A stretch of 64,000 nt of DNA from a virus: positions 62,001 to 126,000 of the IMG/VR virus record IMGVR_UViG_3300024999_000038; one strand, written 5' to 3'. The notes below the pieces were generated by a model. It was not told the origin of the DNA. It did not search any database and saw nothing but the letters and a program-made list of their open reading frames with translations. Made by a program: the position numbers and the translations under genes. Within the stretch, counting starts at the first letter, position 1. Each line of letters opens with the position of its first letter. Shown one piece after another: positions 1 to 7,927 of this stretch.

Positions 1-2
1 CT

Positions 3-110
3 GTAAATAGAGGTGGATGTTTGCAAGAAGAAAATGATATATTGTATTATAAAATACCGAAATCAGATTATAGATTATATGCACTAAATAATAATTATAC
101 CAGAAAATGA
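3..110 (+). CDS. 3' end of an unrecognised gene (partial)
   Basis: An open frame enters from outside the window and ends at TGA 108-110, giving the last 35 residues of a protein. The tail is rich in Tyr and Asn and ends in basic residues. No family can be assigned from this fragment; it is listed because it is open from the window edge and in the direction of every other gene. Confidence 0.5.
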   Translation, partial: VNRGGCLQEENDILYYKIPKSDYRLYALNNNYTRK

Positions 111-144
111 CGATTTGCAGGGATTTAAGAAAGGGGAGATAACT

Positions 145-330
145 ATGTTTGGTTTAGTAAGAAAACAAAAAATACTTAATCAGATTGCCTATATTGATTG
201 TAACATTGACAAATGGAAAGATATTTGGAAAGATGCTAAAGATGAAAATGTTAGGATCACAGTATTAAACACACTAGACAATATTCATAACTTAGTTTTA
301 GAAACTGCAAGATATATAGATAAGGCTTAA
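145..330 (+). CDS. small hypothetical protein (61 aa)
   Basis: The ATG at 145 follows the ribosome binding site AAAGGGGAG. The product is charged and probably helical, with Trp-rich DKWKDIWKD near residue 20. It has no Cys cluster, signal peptide or membrane segment. Not recognised. Confidence 0.65.
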   Translation: MFGLVRKQKILNQIAYIDCNIDKWKDIWKDAKDENVRITVLNTLDNIHNLVLETARYIDKA

Positions 331-375
331 ATTTATAAACCTATTATAAAAAGTATTTTGAAGGAGGATTTTAAA

Positions 376-582
376 ATGAAAACATTTTACGCAATGATTA
401 TTGTTTTGTATTTAGGTGTTAGTTTGTTTATGTTTTCTATGTATCAATTTGTTCATCAGGTATTTGGATATCATGGTTATATTCATCTTATTATATTTAC
501 GGTGTATACTTTAGTAAACATAGTTATTTTAATTGGATATACAATGGGAGTAAAAAGGGATATACAAACACCTATGAATTAA
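376..582 (+). CDS. small membrane protein, two predicted TM helices (68 aa)
   Basis: The start at 376 is preceded by AAGGAGG. Two hydrophobic stretches (about residues 4-25 and 34-56) flank a short His/Tyr-rich loop, and the protein ends in a short basic tail, so a hairpin inner-membrane protein is expected. Function is unknown. Confidence 0.7.
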   Translation: MKTFYAMIIVLYLGVSLFMFSMYQFVHQVFGYHGYIHLIIFTVYTLVNIVILIGYTMGVKRDIQTPMN

Positions 583-616
583 TAATACTTGAAGTTAAAT
601 AAAGGAGGAAATAATT

Positions 617-850
617 ATGAATGATTGTTTTACTTGTGAATATGCAGATAGGGATAAGCATAATAGATTTATTGACAGATGTTCTGGATTTGGTAACTGT
701 AGTTATGTAGAATTTAAAGGGGATATTAAGTCCACATTATCGGAGATTATTAATATTCTTAACAAGAATCTCAATAATACCAATGACGATTATGCTAAAG
801 GGTTTAAAGATGCCTTATCATTTATTGAAGTTTGGAATGAAGATGAATAA
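617..850 (+). CDS. small Cys-containing hypothetical protein (77 aa)
   Basis: Good AAAGGAGG site before ATG 617. Cys4, Cys7, Cys22 and Cys28 could bind one zinc ion; the C-terminal half is helical. It resembles other short Cys proteins in this window in layout only. Not recognised. Confidence 0.7.
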   Translation: MNDCFTCEYADRDKHNRFIDRCSGFGNCSYVEFKGDIKSTLSEIINILNKNLNNTNDDYAKGFKDALSFIEVWNEDE

Positions 851-913
851 TAACTTAAAATAATACTTTTATTTTATTTAAAAAATAAATTATAAAGGAG
901 GAAATTTCAAACA

Positions 914-1054
914 ATGGAGAAAAACAAATTAATTGACCTACTTGTAAAAGAATGTAATGATAGAGGTCTCTTACTATATGATTCAAATTTGTTAACTGTA
1001 TTAAGAGAATTAAGTACAGAAACAATTATTAATTATTTGAAGGAGAATGATTAA
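914..1054 (+). CDS. small hypothetical protein (46 aa)
   Basis: A 46-codon frame follows AAAGGAGG, with a longer than usual spacer to ATG 914. The sequence is Leu- and acid-rich and probably helical. The next gene starts two bases after its stop, and its own C-terminal codons (AAG GAG AAT) supply that gene's ribosome binding site. Confidence 0.6.
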   Translation: MEKNKLIDLLVKECNDRGLLLYDSNLLTVLRELSTETIINYLKEND

Positions 1055-1055
1055 A

Positions 1056-1187
1056 ATGGAAAAGAAAATCAAAAATATCTCAAAAGTATGCACATCTATG
1101 TCTTGCCCAAGTAAACAATTCCCATATTGTGCTGAGTGGTGTTTATCAGCAGTTTTAAAAGTTGAATATGAAAGAGATGAAAAATAA
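1056..1187 (+). CDS. small four-cysteine protein (43 aa)
   Basis: ATG 1056 sits right after the previous stop and uses the AAGGAG embedded in the previous gene's last codons. Cys12, Cys17, Cys25 and Cys29 make a compact potential zinc knuckle; the ends are basic. Translational coupling with its neighbours is likely. Not recognised. Confidence 0.6.
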   Translation: MEKKIKNISKVCTSMSCPSKQFPYCAEWCLSAVLKVEYERDEK

Positions 1188-1190
1188 GAA

Positions 1191-1526
1191 ATGAGTAATT
1201 ATTATTCAGTTGCAGTCATAGAAGATAAAACAGTTTATTATATGGGTAAGGCCAGTTCTGCTAGATTTATACTCCCATTATTCTTCAAAAACAATTGTGC
1301 CAACAAAACATTTTGCATCTATGGTGATGAAACTCATGCATGGTGTGAGGATAAATATGAATATGATGAAGGTTACGATCTTATCGAATTTGACAGTTAT
1401 CCGGCAATTGAGACAGAATGGGTTGAAGAACATTGTTTATCTAAAGAGCAATTTGATAAATTAATTCATGAAATTAGTGGAAAAGAAATTAGATTAGGTG
1501 ATAATGGAGATTTTATAATAGTTTGA
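1191..1526 (+). CDS. hypothetical protein (111 aa)
   Basis: Starts three bases after the preceding stop, without a strong ribosome binding site of its own, so coupled translation is likely. The protein is acidic, with aromatic-rich N-terminal strands and a helical, charged C-terminus. No family recognised. Confidence 0.7.
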   Translation: MSNYYSVAVIEDKTVYYMGKASSARFILPLFFKNNCANKTFCIYGDETHAWCEDKYEYDEGYDLIEFDSYPAIETEWVEEHCLSKEQFDKLIHEISGKEIRLGDNGDFIIV

Positions 1527-1553
1527 AAGAATGCTTTTAAGGCATTGTAATAT

Positions 1554-1584
1554 AATTTAAGGATGTGATGATATACATGATTGT
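1554..1584 (+). repeat. 31-nt dispersed repeat, copy 1
   Basis: This stretch recurs at 23139-23169 with a single difference. Both copies contain AAGGATGTGATG followed by an ATG that opens a micro-frame: MIVRC-stop here, seven codons in the other copy. It may be a duplicated translation-start module or the scar of a recombined gene start. Confidence 0.6.
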
Positions 1585-1663
1585 AAGGTGTTAGAGTTAA
1601 TTATACTTCTAAATACATAATAAAATAAATAAATAAAAATAAGAAGGATGGTAATGTATAAGC

Positions 1664-2635
1664 ATGAGCAATGAATTAACAATTTTTGAAGGTCAAGAAT
1701 TAGAAATCCTAACAAAAGAAGATGTAAATTTTGAGTTTGAGGGAACTGTATTGCTTAATGGAATACAATGTGTTTCAATATTAGGGTATACAAATCAAAA
1801 TAGAGATATTGAAAGACATTGTGAAGAAGAAGATATCTATATAATTACTAAAGAAAAACTCAGTACCGAAATGGTATTGAAGTTAAAACTCAATACATAT
1901 GAACTTACACTAGGCCAAAGAGGTACTAAGTTTATAAATGAAGATGGAGTATTCGACTTGATTTATAATTCAAAATTACCCAATGCTAAACAATTTAAAA
2001 AGAAAGTAAAGTCAATAATTTCTCAGATTCAAAGAACAGGTAAATTCGATTCAACAGAAAATAATATAATGCTAATCGAAGATGAAACAGAAAGAAATTA
2101 TGAGATTGCAATATATAACTTGAAACAAACTTTGGATGCAAATCCCAATGATATGCTCATGCAATTTGCATATAAGACCAAAGTAACTGATTTAGCTACA
2201 TATAAGCAATCCAGAGAATTAAAACTATTACAAGGTAAAATAGAAGGTTTAGAAAGTGATGTGTCTGGTGTCAAGAAAGATACAGAGCTAATCAAGGGAC
2301 AACAAATGTTTGTCTGTAATAGAACTAATTTTAATGATAAAATAAAAATTCTTGCAAATAAATACTATGGAAGGGAAATTTCAAAAGCATATAATGCATT
2401 GTTTGCTAAAATGAAACAATTAGGAAGTTTTGATGTATATGCTAGATGTAAAAATGAATGGGATAAAATTAATGAAGATAGAGTAGCAGATGGTAAAGAA
2501 CCGTATGCAAAAAGCACATTAAGGGGCAAAGTAAATTATTTGGACATCATTAACAAACATGATAAATGGGAATTATGTTCTGAAGCATACAAAACAATTG
2601 AAACAGAAGAGTATACTGCAAACACGGCAAAATAA
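1664..2635 (+). CDS. phage antirepressor-like protein (Bro-N-like plus ORF6C-like)
   Basis: The product (323 aa) reads like a two-domain phage antirepressor. Residues about 15-115 resemble a Bro-N domain (a gene-name-like GVFDLIYNSKLPNAKQFK segment near residues 94-112 is typical). After a helical linker, residues about 225-315 resemble ORF6C, including YGREISKAYNALFAKMKQ and a KSTLRGKVNYLD segment. Such proteins bind DNA or repressors and modulate the lysis-lysogeny switch. It is followed by a strong terminator (2677) and then by the XRE regulator with its operator, which fits a switch locus. The start has AGAAGGATGG upstream. The family call is from memory of motif layout, so the exact domain names are moderately certain. 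Confidence 0.7.
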   Translation: MSNELTIFEGQELEILTKEDVNFEFEGTVLLNGIQCVSILGYTNQNRDIERHCEEEDIYIITKEKLSTEMVLKLKLNTYELTLGQRGTKFINEDGVFDLIYNSKLPNAKQFKKKVKSIISQIQRTGKFDSTENNIMLIEDETERNYEIAIYNLKQTLDANPNDMLMQFAYKTKVTDLATYKQSRELKLLQGKIEGLESDVSGVKKDTELIKGQQMFVCNRTNFNDKIKILANKYYGREISKAYNALFAKMKQLGSFDVYARCKNEWDKINEDRVADGKEPYAKSTLRGKVNYLDIINKHDKWELCSEAYKTIETEEYTANTAK

Positions 2636-2676
2636 AAATACATAATAAATATAGTTTAAAATCTTCTGCTTTGTTT

Positions 2677-2722
2677 CCAACCAACGTGACTAAATGCTGT
2701 TTTGGTGCGTTGGTTGGTTTTC
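2677..2722 (+). terminator. Rho-independent terminator
   Basis: A perfect 10-bp stem (CCAACCAACG pairing with CGTTGGTTGG) surrounds a 21-nt loop and is followed directly by TTTTCT. It lies just after the antirepressor gene and separates it from the XRE gene promoter. Confidence 0.85.
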
Positions 2723-2779
2723 TAAACCTCCGATAAAAAGCGAATTAAAACCATTATAAATACAAAAATAATATTTTTA

Positions 2780-2842
2780 TTTTACCTCATTTAGTATTGT
2801 ATTACTAAATATTTTGTGATAGTATATACCCAAGAGGTAAAA
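2780..2842 (+). promoter_or_regulatory. promoter with nested inverted repeats (likely XRE operator)
   Basis: A -35 TTGTAT (2797-2802) and -10 TAGTAT (2820-2825) are 17 nt apart. The -35 is exactly the spacer of a perfect inverted repeat ATTTAGTA/TACTAAAT (2789-2796, 2803-2810). An outer repeat TTTTACCTC/GAGGTAAAA (2780-2788, 2834-2842) encloses the promoter. The following XRE protein is the obvious candidate ligand. Confidence 0.65.
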
Positions 2843-2877
2843 CAAACCAGTCAGAAAGTAGGTGAACATATTAAACC

Positions 2878-3144
2878 ATGAACTTCATAACGCAGAAGGA
2901 TCTAGAAAATCTAATCACAAAATTCAACAGCACAGATTCTTCGGTCATCAAGAAAAACTTAATCAGAATTATTGATAACTCTCAATACAACCGAAGTAAT
3001 CAGATGTTGGCTGATAAAGTAGGAGTAAGCGTTCAGACAATTTATCTATATCGACAGGTTCAGAAGAAAAGCAATATTAGTTTTGAAGTCATTCTTAAAT
3101 TAGCAAATGCTTTAAGTGTTAAGGTAGAAGATTTTATGGAGTAG
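2878..3144 (+). CDS. XRE-family helix-turn-helix regulator (88 aa)
   Basis: Residues about 40-86 form a Cro/CI-type helix-turn-helix: NQMLADKVGVSVQTIYLYRQ followed by a third helix and the typical ending ALSVKVEDFME. The N-terminal 35 residues are helical and may dimerise. It is transcribed from the promoter at 2797 with a flanking inverted repeat, which suggests autoregulation. A small membrane protein follows 16 bases downstream. Probably a phage switch or operon repressor; its targets are unknown. Confidence 0.8.
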   Translation: MNFITQKDLENLITKFNSTDSSVIKKNLIRIIDNSQYNRSNQMLADKVGVSVQTIYLYRQVQKKSNISFEVILKLANALSVKVEDFME

Positions 3145-3160
3145 AAAGGATAGTTGAGTC

Positions 3161-3433
3161 ATGACTGATGATAAACTTCTAAATGAAAAAATGGCTCAAA
3201 TAAGAGAGCAAGTAATTCAACACAAATTGCAAAAGTTTGAACGAAGAATTAAACCTGTTTTCATATCTTGGATGATTAGTATTATTACTTTAATCTTAAT
3301 ATTGGCTTTTACTAATGTTGCCAATCAATATGTTTCGTATCTAATTTTTATTCTAATGATGTATGTTGGAGCAATTCCTAGTGGTTTGATTTTATATATG
3401 ATATTCAGAGGTTTAAAAAAATTGGCTCGTTAA
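3161..3433 (+). CDS. small membrane protein, two TM helices (90 aa)
   Basis: A charged cytoplasmic N-terminus (about 33 residues, Lys/Gln-rich) is followed by two hydrophobic helices (about 36-56 and 61-83) and a basic tail. It starts 16 bases after the XRE gene and is probably cotranscribed with it. Function unknown. Confidence 0.75.
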   Translation: MTDDKLLNEKMAQIREQVIQHKLQKFERRIKPVFISWMISIITLILILAFTNVANQYVSYLIFILMMYVGAIPSGLILYMIFRGLKKLAR

Positions 3434-3465
3434 TTATTGAGTTCAAAGATGAGGAGGAAAATATC

Positions 3466-3615
3466 ATGAAATGTCAAGATTGTGGAAGAGAATGTTTTGA
3501 TGATAAATATCCAGAAATAGTATTCAAAGATAAATACCATTGTATCTGTGAAAATTGCAGTATCAACTATTATGAAGATTCAAAAGGTAAAATCAAATTG
3601 AGAGAAAGATTTTAA
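3466..3615 (+). CDS. small zinc-ribbon-like protein (49 aa)
   Basis: Strong GAGGAGG site before ATG 3466. Two CxxC knuckles (Cys3/Cys6 and Cys26/Cys29, with Cys10 and Cys24 nearby) give a zinc-ribbon layout. The C-terminus is basic. Not assigned to a named family. Confidence 0.7.
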   Translation: MKCQDCGRECFDDKYPEIVFKDKYHCICENCSINYYEDSKGKIKLRERF

Positions 3616-3628
3616 AGGAGTGGTAAAA

Positions 3629-4108
3629 ATGATCAATACAAATGATTGGATTCATACTGGAGAAACTGAAACGGGGCTACAAATTTTTATCAAAATTGAT
3701 GATTTACATGGAGAAAGATATTTGAAAGTTCAGTATAAAGATCCTAGTGGAAATAAAGTTGGAGAGATGCAATTATACACTGTTAAACAAGTAAGATTGT
3801 TAAACAGTTTAATTGATTCTTGGGATACAGGAATAGAAGGAGGAAATATTATGTTAAATTGGACAAAGATTAATGAAAAAGGTGTTTCAATTAAATGTTC
3901 AAATGAAAATGAGAGAACTATGTTTTTACAAGAATGTGAAAAGGCAAATATCAATTGGAAAAGCGGATTAAAACCAATGGAAGTATCTAAATGTTATAGA
4001 AATATTTCTACAAATTGTGGTGCATATTTGACAGAAGGTTCAGACATAACATTTGACAACATTTATGTTAATTTTTCAGAAGTTTTAATACAGGATAATT
4101 TAGTTTAA
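3629..4108 (+). CDS. hypothetical protein (159 aa)
   Basis: ATG 3629 follows AAAGGAGTGG. The N-terminal half is beta-rich; residues 66-75 read SWDTGIEGGN, echoed as AWDTSIYRTGN in the small protein at 5912, so the two may share a short domain. Four Cys lie in the second half without a clear zinc pattern. Function unknown. Confidence 0.7.
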   Translation: MINTNDWIHTGETETGLQIFIKIDDLHGERYLKVQYKDPSGNKVGEMQLYTVKQVRLLNSLIDSWDTGIEGGNIMLNWTKINEKGVSIKCSNENERTMFLQECEKANINWKSGLKPMEVSKCYRNISTNCGAYLTEGSDITFDNIYVNFSEVLIQDNLV

Positions 4109-4121
4109 GGAGGCAAACACA

Positions 4122-4373
4122 ATGAAAAAGTTAATATGGAAAGACATGAGCAACGAGTCAACATCAATACTTGAATGGTTAGAAAGTCCTGTGACTGATA
4201 AGAAATTAACTCTTACTGTCAAGAAAAATCAAATGTGGTCTAGAGAATGGGGAAATATCAATATCATGGCGACTGAGGATATATTAGATGAAATAAGGCA
4301 ATATGTTAATCAAGAGGATGATATTATTATGGTTGAGGATAATGGAGATAAGTTAATTTTTAGATTGAAATAA
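4122..4373 (+). CDS. hypothetical protein (83 aa)
   Basis: Preceded by AAGGAGG, 13 bases after the previous stop. Acidic alpha/beta protein with two Trp near the N-terminus. No motif recognised. Confidence 0.7.
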   Translation: MKKLIWKDMSNESTSILEWLESPVTDKKLTLTVKKNQMWSREWGNINIMATEDILDEIRQYVNQEDDIIMVEDNGDKLIFRLK

Positions 4374-4386
4374 GGAGGAAATTATT

Positions 4387-4830
4387 ATGACAATGGATAA
4401 AATGTTCTCTATGTTTTCTAATGAAAAATTAAAGGAAGCTTTTGAAGAGTTTCAAGAACATGAAGCAACACAAGTTCTTAAAGATGGAATTCTAAGAGAT
4501 ATGGTTAATTTAATTGAAGAGCAAAGTCCAAACCAAAATACTATGGTGTTAATGATTAGTGTAGAACATGGATTGCTAAGAGAAATGGCAACAAGATATT
4601 ATAATCTTGCCGAGTCAAAGGAAAATATAGTCATTACTAAGTTACCAGATAAATTCAAATTTAAAAGTACAACTAAAGGAATGCAAGAAGTAATATATAC
4701 AGCAATTAAAGCCGGAAACAGCTATGTCATTACTTGGAATTTCTTAGGAGAAAATCAAGATATGGTCATGAGCGTAGGAACTATGAATTATCATTTTAAT
4801 CAAAATGAATATGAATTTGTTTATGCTTAA
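4387..4830 (+). CDS. hypothetical protein (147 aa)
   Basis: Strong AAGGAGG site; ATG 4387 or 4393 could serve. Helical N-terminal half rich in Met and Glu, then a beta-rich C-terminus. No Cys cluster, signal or membrane segment. Not recognised. Confidence 0.7.
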   Translation: MTMDKMFSMFSNEKLKEAFEEFQEHEATQVLKDGILRDMVNLIEEQSPNQNTMVLMISVEHGLLREMATRYYNLAESKENIVITKLPDKFKFKSTTKGMQEVIYTAIKAGNSYVITWNFLGENQDMVMSVGTMNYHFNQNEYEFVYA

Positions 4831-4856
4831 AACAAATGAAAGGAAGGATTTAATTG

Positions 4857-5042
4857 ATGTTTAATAAAGTTTTTTATGCCACCATAGATAAGGTTCTAAT
4901 CGAAGAATTTATATTAGAGGTTGGAATGCCACTACCCGTAACTGGTGAATATGTATGCCTCAATGAAAAACATTATCAAGTGACACATCGAGATTTTGAT
5001 TACAGCAAAAAGTTAATTGTTATTATTATTGAATTAACATAA
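4857..5042 (+). CDS. hypothetical protein (61 aa)
   Basis: GAAAGGAAGG lies upstream of ATG 4857. The product is beta-rich with a hydrophobic C-terminus (LIVIIIEL), possibly a small beta-barrel fold. Not recognised. Confidence 0.65.
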   Translation: MFNKVFYATIDKVLIEEFILEVGMPLPVTGEYVCLNEKHYQVTHRDFDYSKKLIVIIIELT

Positions 5043-5081
5043 ATATACTATTTTATATCCAATAAGAAAGGAGTTTATTGA

Positions 5082-5258
5082 ATGCAATCAATAATGAGAA
5101 CAACTAAAGAAGATACAGAAGTTTTAGATAGAGCAAGAAAAAGAATAAAAATGGGAGATGTCGTTTTATATCAAGATAAAAAACTAAAGAAAATTAAAAA
5201 TGGTTGGGAAGAAGTAGACAATAAAGCATATGCAAAATTAGTTATTATACAGGTTTAA
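5082..5258 (+). CDS. small basic hypothetical protein (58 aa)
   Basis: ATG 5082 after AAAGGAG. Lys/Arg-rich helical N-terminus (DRARKRIKMGD) followed by beta strands. A long minus-strand frame across 5238-5729 has no ribosome binding site and is a shadow of this and the next genes. Confidence 0.6.
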   Translation: MQSIMRTTKEDTEVLDRARKRIKMGDVVLYQDKKLKKIKNGWEEVDNKAYAKLVIIQV

Positions 5259-5301
5259 AACAAAATCAATACAAGTAATTGAAATGAGGGGGAAGGATAG
5301 C

Positions 5302-5463
5302 ATGAAAGGGATATATACCGATAAGGATTTATGTCCAGTATGTAAAAGAAGACATATCACATATGATAGAATGGAAGTTACCAATGACAATATCGGAGTT
5401 TGCGGAAAAGAATGTAAAGAAAAACATGATGGAGAAATTGAGTTAAATTGTAAAACTAAATAA
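5302..5463 (+). CDS. small zinc-finger-like protein (53 aa)
   Basis: GGGGGAAGG precedes ATG 5302. CPVC at residues 11-14 and C34/C38 (CGKEC) form two potential zinc knuckles, followed by an acidic then basic tail. Resembles short phage zinc proteins; no named family. Confidence 0.65.
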   Translation: MKGIYTDKDLCPVCKRRHITYDRMEVTNDNIGVCGKECKEKHDGEIELNCKTK

Positions 5464-5508
5464 ACTCCCGAATTCATGCTATCGTAAAATGGAAGGATGA
5501 TTATTAAT

Positions 5509-5766
5509 ATGAACTCAGAATTTGAATCAATTGAATCTAGAAAGAAAATCGAATTATCTTTGAATGAACTTAAAAATCTAAACAATGAACATATTTTAAT
5601 TAAATCATTACCAAAATGGTTGAGTGTGAACAAAAAGTGTGAATCTATTGAAGAATATCGGAAGATTAGTTCTGGTACTAAAATATCACCTAAGAAATTA
5701 GATTTGCCTTGGAAATGGAACGAAAACAATTATGGTGAGTATTGGATTGCTTATCTCTGTAAATAA
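5509..5766 (+). CDS. hypothetical protein (85 aa)
   Basis: ATG 5509 is preferred over 5497 because the GGAAGG site touches 5497. Charged helical N-terminus (Glu/Lys/Ser), then a Trp/Tyr-rich C-terminal segment ending WIAYLCK. Not recognised. Confidence 0.65.
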   Translation: MNSEFESIESRKKIELSLNELKNLNNEHILIKSLPKWLSVNKKCESIEEYRKISSGTKISPKKLDLPWKWNENNYGEYWIAYLCK

Positions 5767-5813
5767 GGTGATAAGAATTCTTAGTATTATAAAATGAAAG
5801 GATGATTATATTA

Positions 5814-5936
5814 ATGGAAAAAATTGATAAAGGATTATTATATGATATTACTGAAAAAATCATTAAACATAACGAGACTGAAGTTGATAACAAATTTAAT
5901 CAACTCTGCGTATGGCAAGGTACTATATTGAAGTAG
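5814..5936 (+). CDS. very small hypothetical protein (40 aa)
   Basis: Good GAAAGGATG site before ATG 5814. Its last 25 bases overlap the next gene in another frame. Helical, no motif. Real coding is likely because of the site and spacing, but the function is unknown. Confidence 0.5.
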   Translation: MEKIDKGLLYDITEKIIKHNETEVDNKFNQLCVWQGTILK

Positions 5937-6091
5937 TCGTAAAATGGGATGAAGAAAATCAAGAATTTGGAGTAGAAACTATTGGTAAATCTGGATTTTG
6001 GTTTACGTTAAAAGAATTCTATAATGCTTGGGATACTAGTATATATAGAACTGGAAATATACTCGAAAGACCAAAGGAAAGATTAATTTAA
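5912..6091 (+). CDS. hypothetical protein (59 aa)
   Basis: ATG 5912 lies inside the 3' end of the preceding frame, so expression would be coupled to it. The segment AWDTSIYRTGN matches SWDTGIEGGN in the 159-residue protein at 3629, suggesting a shared small fold. Not recognised. Confidence 0.55.
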   Translation: MARYYIEVVVKWDEENQEFGVETIGKSGFWFTLKEFYNAWDTSIYRTGNILERPKERLI

Positions 6092-6146
6092 AAAATATTA
6101 TAAACTGATTCGACAAAGGGCGAACAGTTAAAAGGAGATTATTAAA

Positions 6147-6647
6147 ATGGGTGTAAGTACATGTGGAGCTTTAAAAAGAGAAGTAACTGCTAAAGAAGTT
6201 TTTGATTTTGTTGTAACCAATTTTGATCAAAAGGCCAAGTTAGAACAAAATTCAACCGACTCTCATTATATTAATTTAAATTATCTAGGCGAAACTAGAT
6301 CCCTTCATATTTACTACGGTAATGATTATAGAGAAGAAACAGATGGATATAGCGCAAATAACGAAATTACTGAGATTAGCGTTAATAAATGGGGTCACGC
6401 AGAACAAATTGTTGAACCAATTGTAAAACATTTTGGAGGTTGGTATATTGCTGATGATTGTATTAGTCATCGAGAAGAACATGTTATCTTTTATGAATTC
6501 AATGTAAGTCCTGATGTTATTACAACTACACCAATTGAAAGATATGTTTTTGATAAATTAGCAGAGGAAAAAGATTGGAAATTAAAAATTAAACTAGCAC
6601 AATTTATTAAAGACAATTTAGATGAGATTAAAACCTTCCAAAGATAG
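6147..6647 (+). CDS. hypothetical protein (166 aa)
   Basis: Strong AAAGGAG site. Mixed alpha/beta protein with a YYGNDYREETDGYSANNE acidic loop (about residues 55-72) and a conserved-looking GGWYIADDC segment near residue 98. No membrane segment. Not recognised. Confidence 0.75.
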   Translation: MGVSTCGALKREVTAKEVFDFVVTNFDQKAKLEQNSTDSHYINLNYLGETRSLHIYYGNDYREETDGYSANNEITEISVNKWGHAEQIVEPIVKHFGGWYIADDCISHREEHVIFYEFNVSPDVITTTPIERYVFDKLAEEKDWKLKIKLAQFIKDNLDEIKTFQR

Positions 6648-6683
6648 ATTTGATGCTATATAAAAATTAAAGGAGTGATACTA

Positions 6684-7064
6684 ATGGTAAAAAGATGTCC
6701 ATTTATATGTAATTCCGAAACTAAATCTAATAGTGGAACTACTGGTAATTTGACTTGTGGTTATTCTGTCACAATTTCTTTTGGAGAGTGTCATGAAGAA
6801 CAATGTCAAGCGTGGGATGTAGAAACTAAAAAATGTTTAAGAATGAATTTTCCTTTTCCTGTAGAAAAATCAACCACTAATCCTATTAATCAAATAGAAG
6901 ATGCCGTTGATTTAACTAAATCATTAACTAAATCTCCTTGTGGAGCAGATACATGTTCTGAATGTCCTGATTACGGTTATGCTAATGAATATCCTTGTCT
7001 AGATTGGAGTGATGCGGAAATTCAACATAGGAAAATGTATCAAAAAAAGAAAGAAGGAAATTAA
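6684..7064 (+). CDS. Cys-rich hypothetical protein (126 aa)
   Basis: AAAGGAGTG before ATG 6684. Eleven Cys fall in two groups (residues 5-51 and 85-105, the latter CGADTCSECPDYG), so two zinc sites or iron-sulfur-like knuckles are possible. Not assigned to a family. Confidence 0.7.
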   Translation: MVKRCPFICNSETKSNSGTTGNLTCGYSVTISFGECHEEQCQAWDVETKKCLRMNFPFPVEKSTTNPINQIEDAVDLTKSLTKSPCGADTCSECPDYGYANEYPCLDWSDAEIQHRKMYQKKKEGN

Positions 7065-7065
7065 A

Positions 7066-7353
7066 ATGAGCGAATACTCTCAATTTGCACTAAGTAAATT
7101 ACAAGCACTATCAGAACAAATTATTAAAGATTTAAATTGCTATAGAGTGTCAACATATTGTTATGATAATTCTTTTTGTATCAGTATCAAAAAAGTTTTT
7201 GATTTTTCCAATTTAGAAAGTTTACAAAAAATTAGTAAATCAATAATCGAATATTTCAATATTGAAAATCCAGAAGTTTCGATAAATTCTAAAAGAGAAA
7301 TGTTAATTGTTAAATCTGATAAAATTGAGATAGAAGTAGAAGTTTATAGTTGA
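7066..7353 (+). CDS. hypothetical protein (95 aa)
   Basis: ATG 7066 immediately follows the previous stop, with AAGAAGGAAA in that gene's tail as ribosome binding site. Alternating helix and strand, acidic C-terminus. Not recognised. Confidence 0.7.
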   Translation: MSEYSQFALSKLQALSEQIIKDLNCYRVSTYCYDNSFCISIKKVFDFSNLESLQKISKSIIEYFNIENPEVSINSKREMLIVKSDKIEIEVEVYS

Positions 7354-7402
7354 TGGGATTTTTAGAAAGGTACAATTTTTAAATTAAAAAGGAAGTGATA
7401 AT

Positions 7403-7531
7403 TTGAGTATCAATATTGCTTGCAAAGGTTGCAAATTTTCTTCTCAATACAAAGGAATTAACAATAGATGGTGTTCATTAAGGAATGGAACTGTCACTAA
7501 TATTCGTAATTGTAAGGATAGGAAAGGATGA
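7403..7531 (+). CDS. small four-cysteine protein, TTG start (42 aa)
   Basis: No ATG is available; TTG 7403 has GGAAGTG seven bases upstream. Cys7, Cys10, Cys25 and Cys37 could bind zinc. The last codons (AAA GGA TGA) double as the ribosome binding site of the gene at 7538. Confidence 0.6.
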   Translation: MSINIACKGCKFSSQYKGINNRWCSLRNGTVTNIRNCKDRKG

Positions 7532-7537
7532 TAAATT

Positions 7538-7744
7538 ATGAAATTATGGGAGATTGTTAAATTAGTATCCGAAGAACAAATGCTTTGTCAAGGATATAAA
7601 TGGAAAGGTATAAACACACCAATAAACCTGATAATTGAGTTTGATAATGGTTGCTTAGTATATAATACTCTTATGAGTGACACTATTTCTAGAGATCCTG
7701 TATCACTATGCAGCGAAATGTATACTGACTTTGAAAGAATTTAA
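7538..7744 (+). CDS. hypothetical protein (68 aa)
   Basis: Starts six bases after the previous stop. Trp- and Cys-containing alpha/beta protein with no recognisable motif. Confidence 0.65.
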   Translation: MKLWEIVKLVSEEQMLCQGYKWKGINTPINLIIEFDNGCLVYNTLMSDTISRDPVSLCSEMYTDFERI

Positions 7745-7785
7745 AAAGGTATTTTTGGGATAATTAAGGAAAGAAGGAATTTAAG

Positions 7786-7926
7786 ATGGTGGAAGCAACA
7801 GGAGTATGTTCAAGATGTAAATATATGTGGTTTGATGTATCTACCCAACCTTGTAGGAATTGCAAAGAGTGTTCTAAGTATGGTGGAACTGAAAACAATT
7901 TTGAAGAGAAAGAAAGTGGTGAATAA
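7786..7926 (+). CDS. small Cys protein (46 aa)
   Basis: AAGAAGGAA before ATG 7786. Two CxxC knuckles (CSRC at 8-11; CRNC at 23-26 followed by Cys29) indicate a small zinc ribbon. Its stop is one base before the next start. Confidence 0.65.
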   Translation: MVEATGVCSRCKYMWFDVSTQPCRNCKECSKYGGTENNFEEKESGE

Positions 7927-7927
7927 A

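Noticed and set aside
5238-5729. 163-codon minus-strand frame
   Set aside because: Overlaps several + strand genes that have good ribosome binding sites; no start signal on the minus strand.
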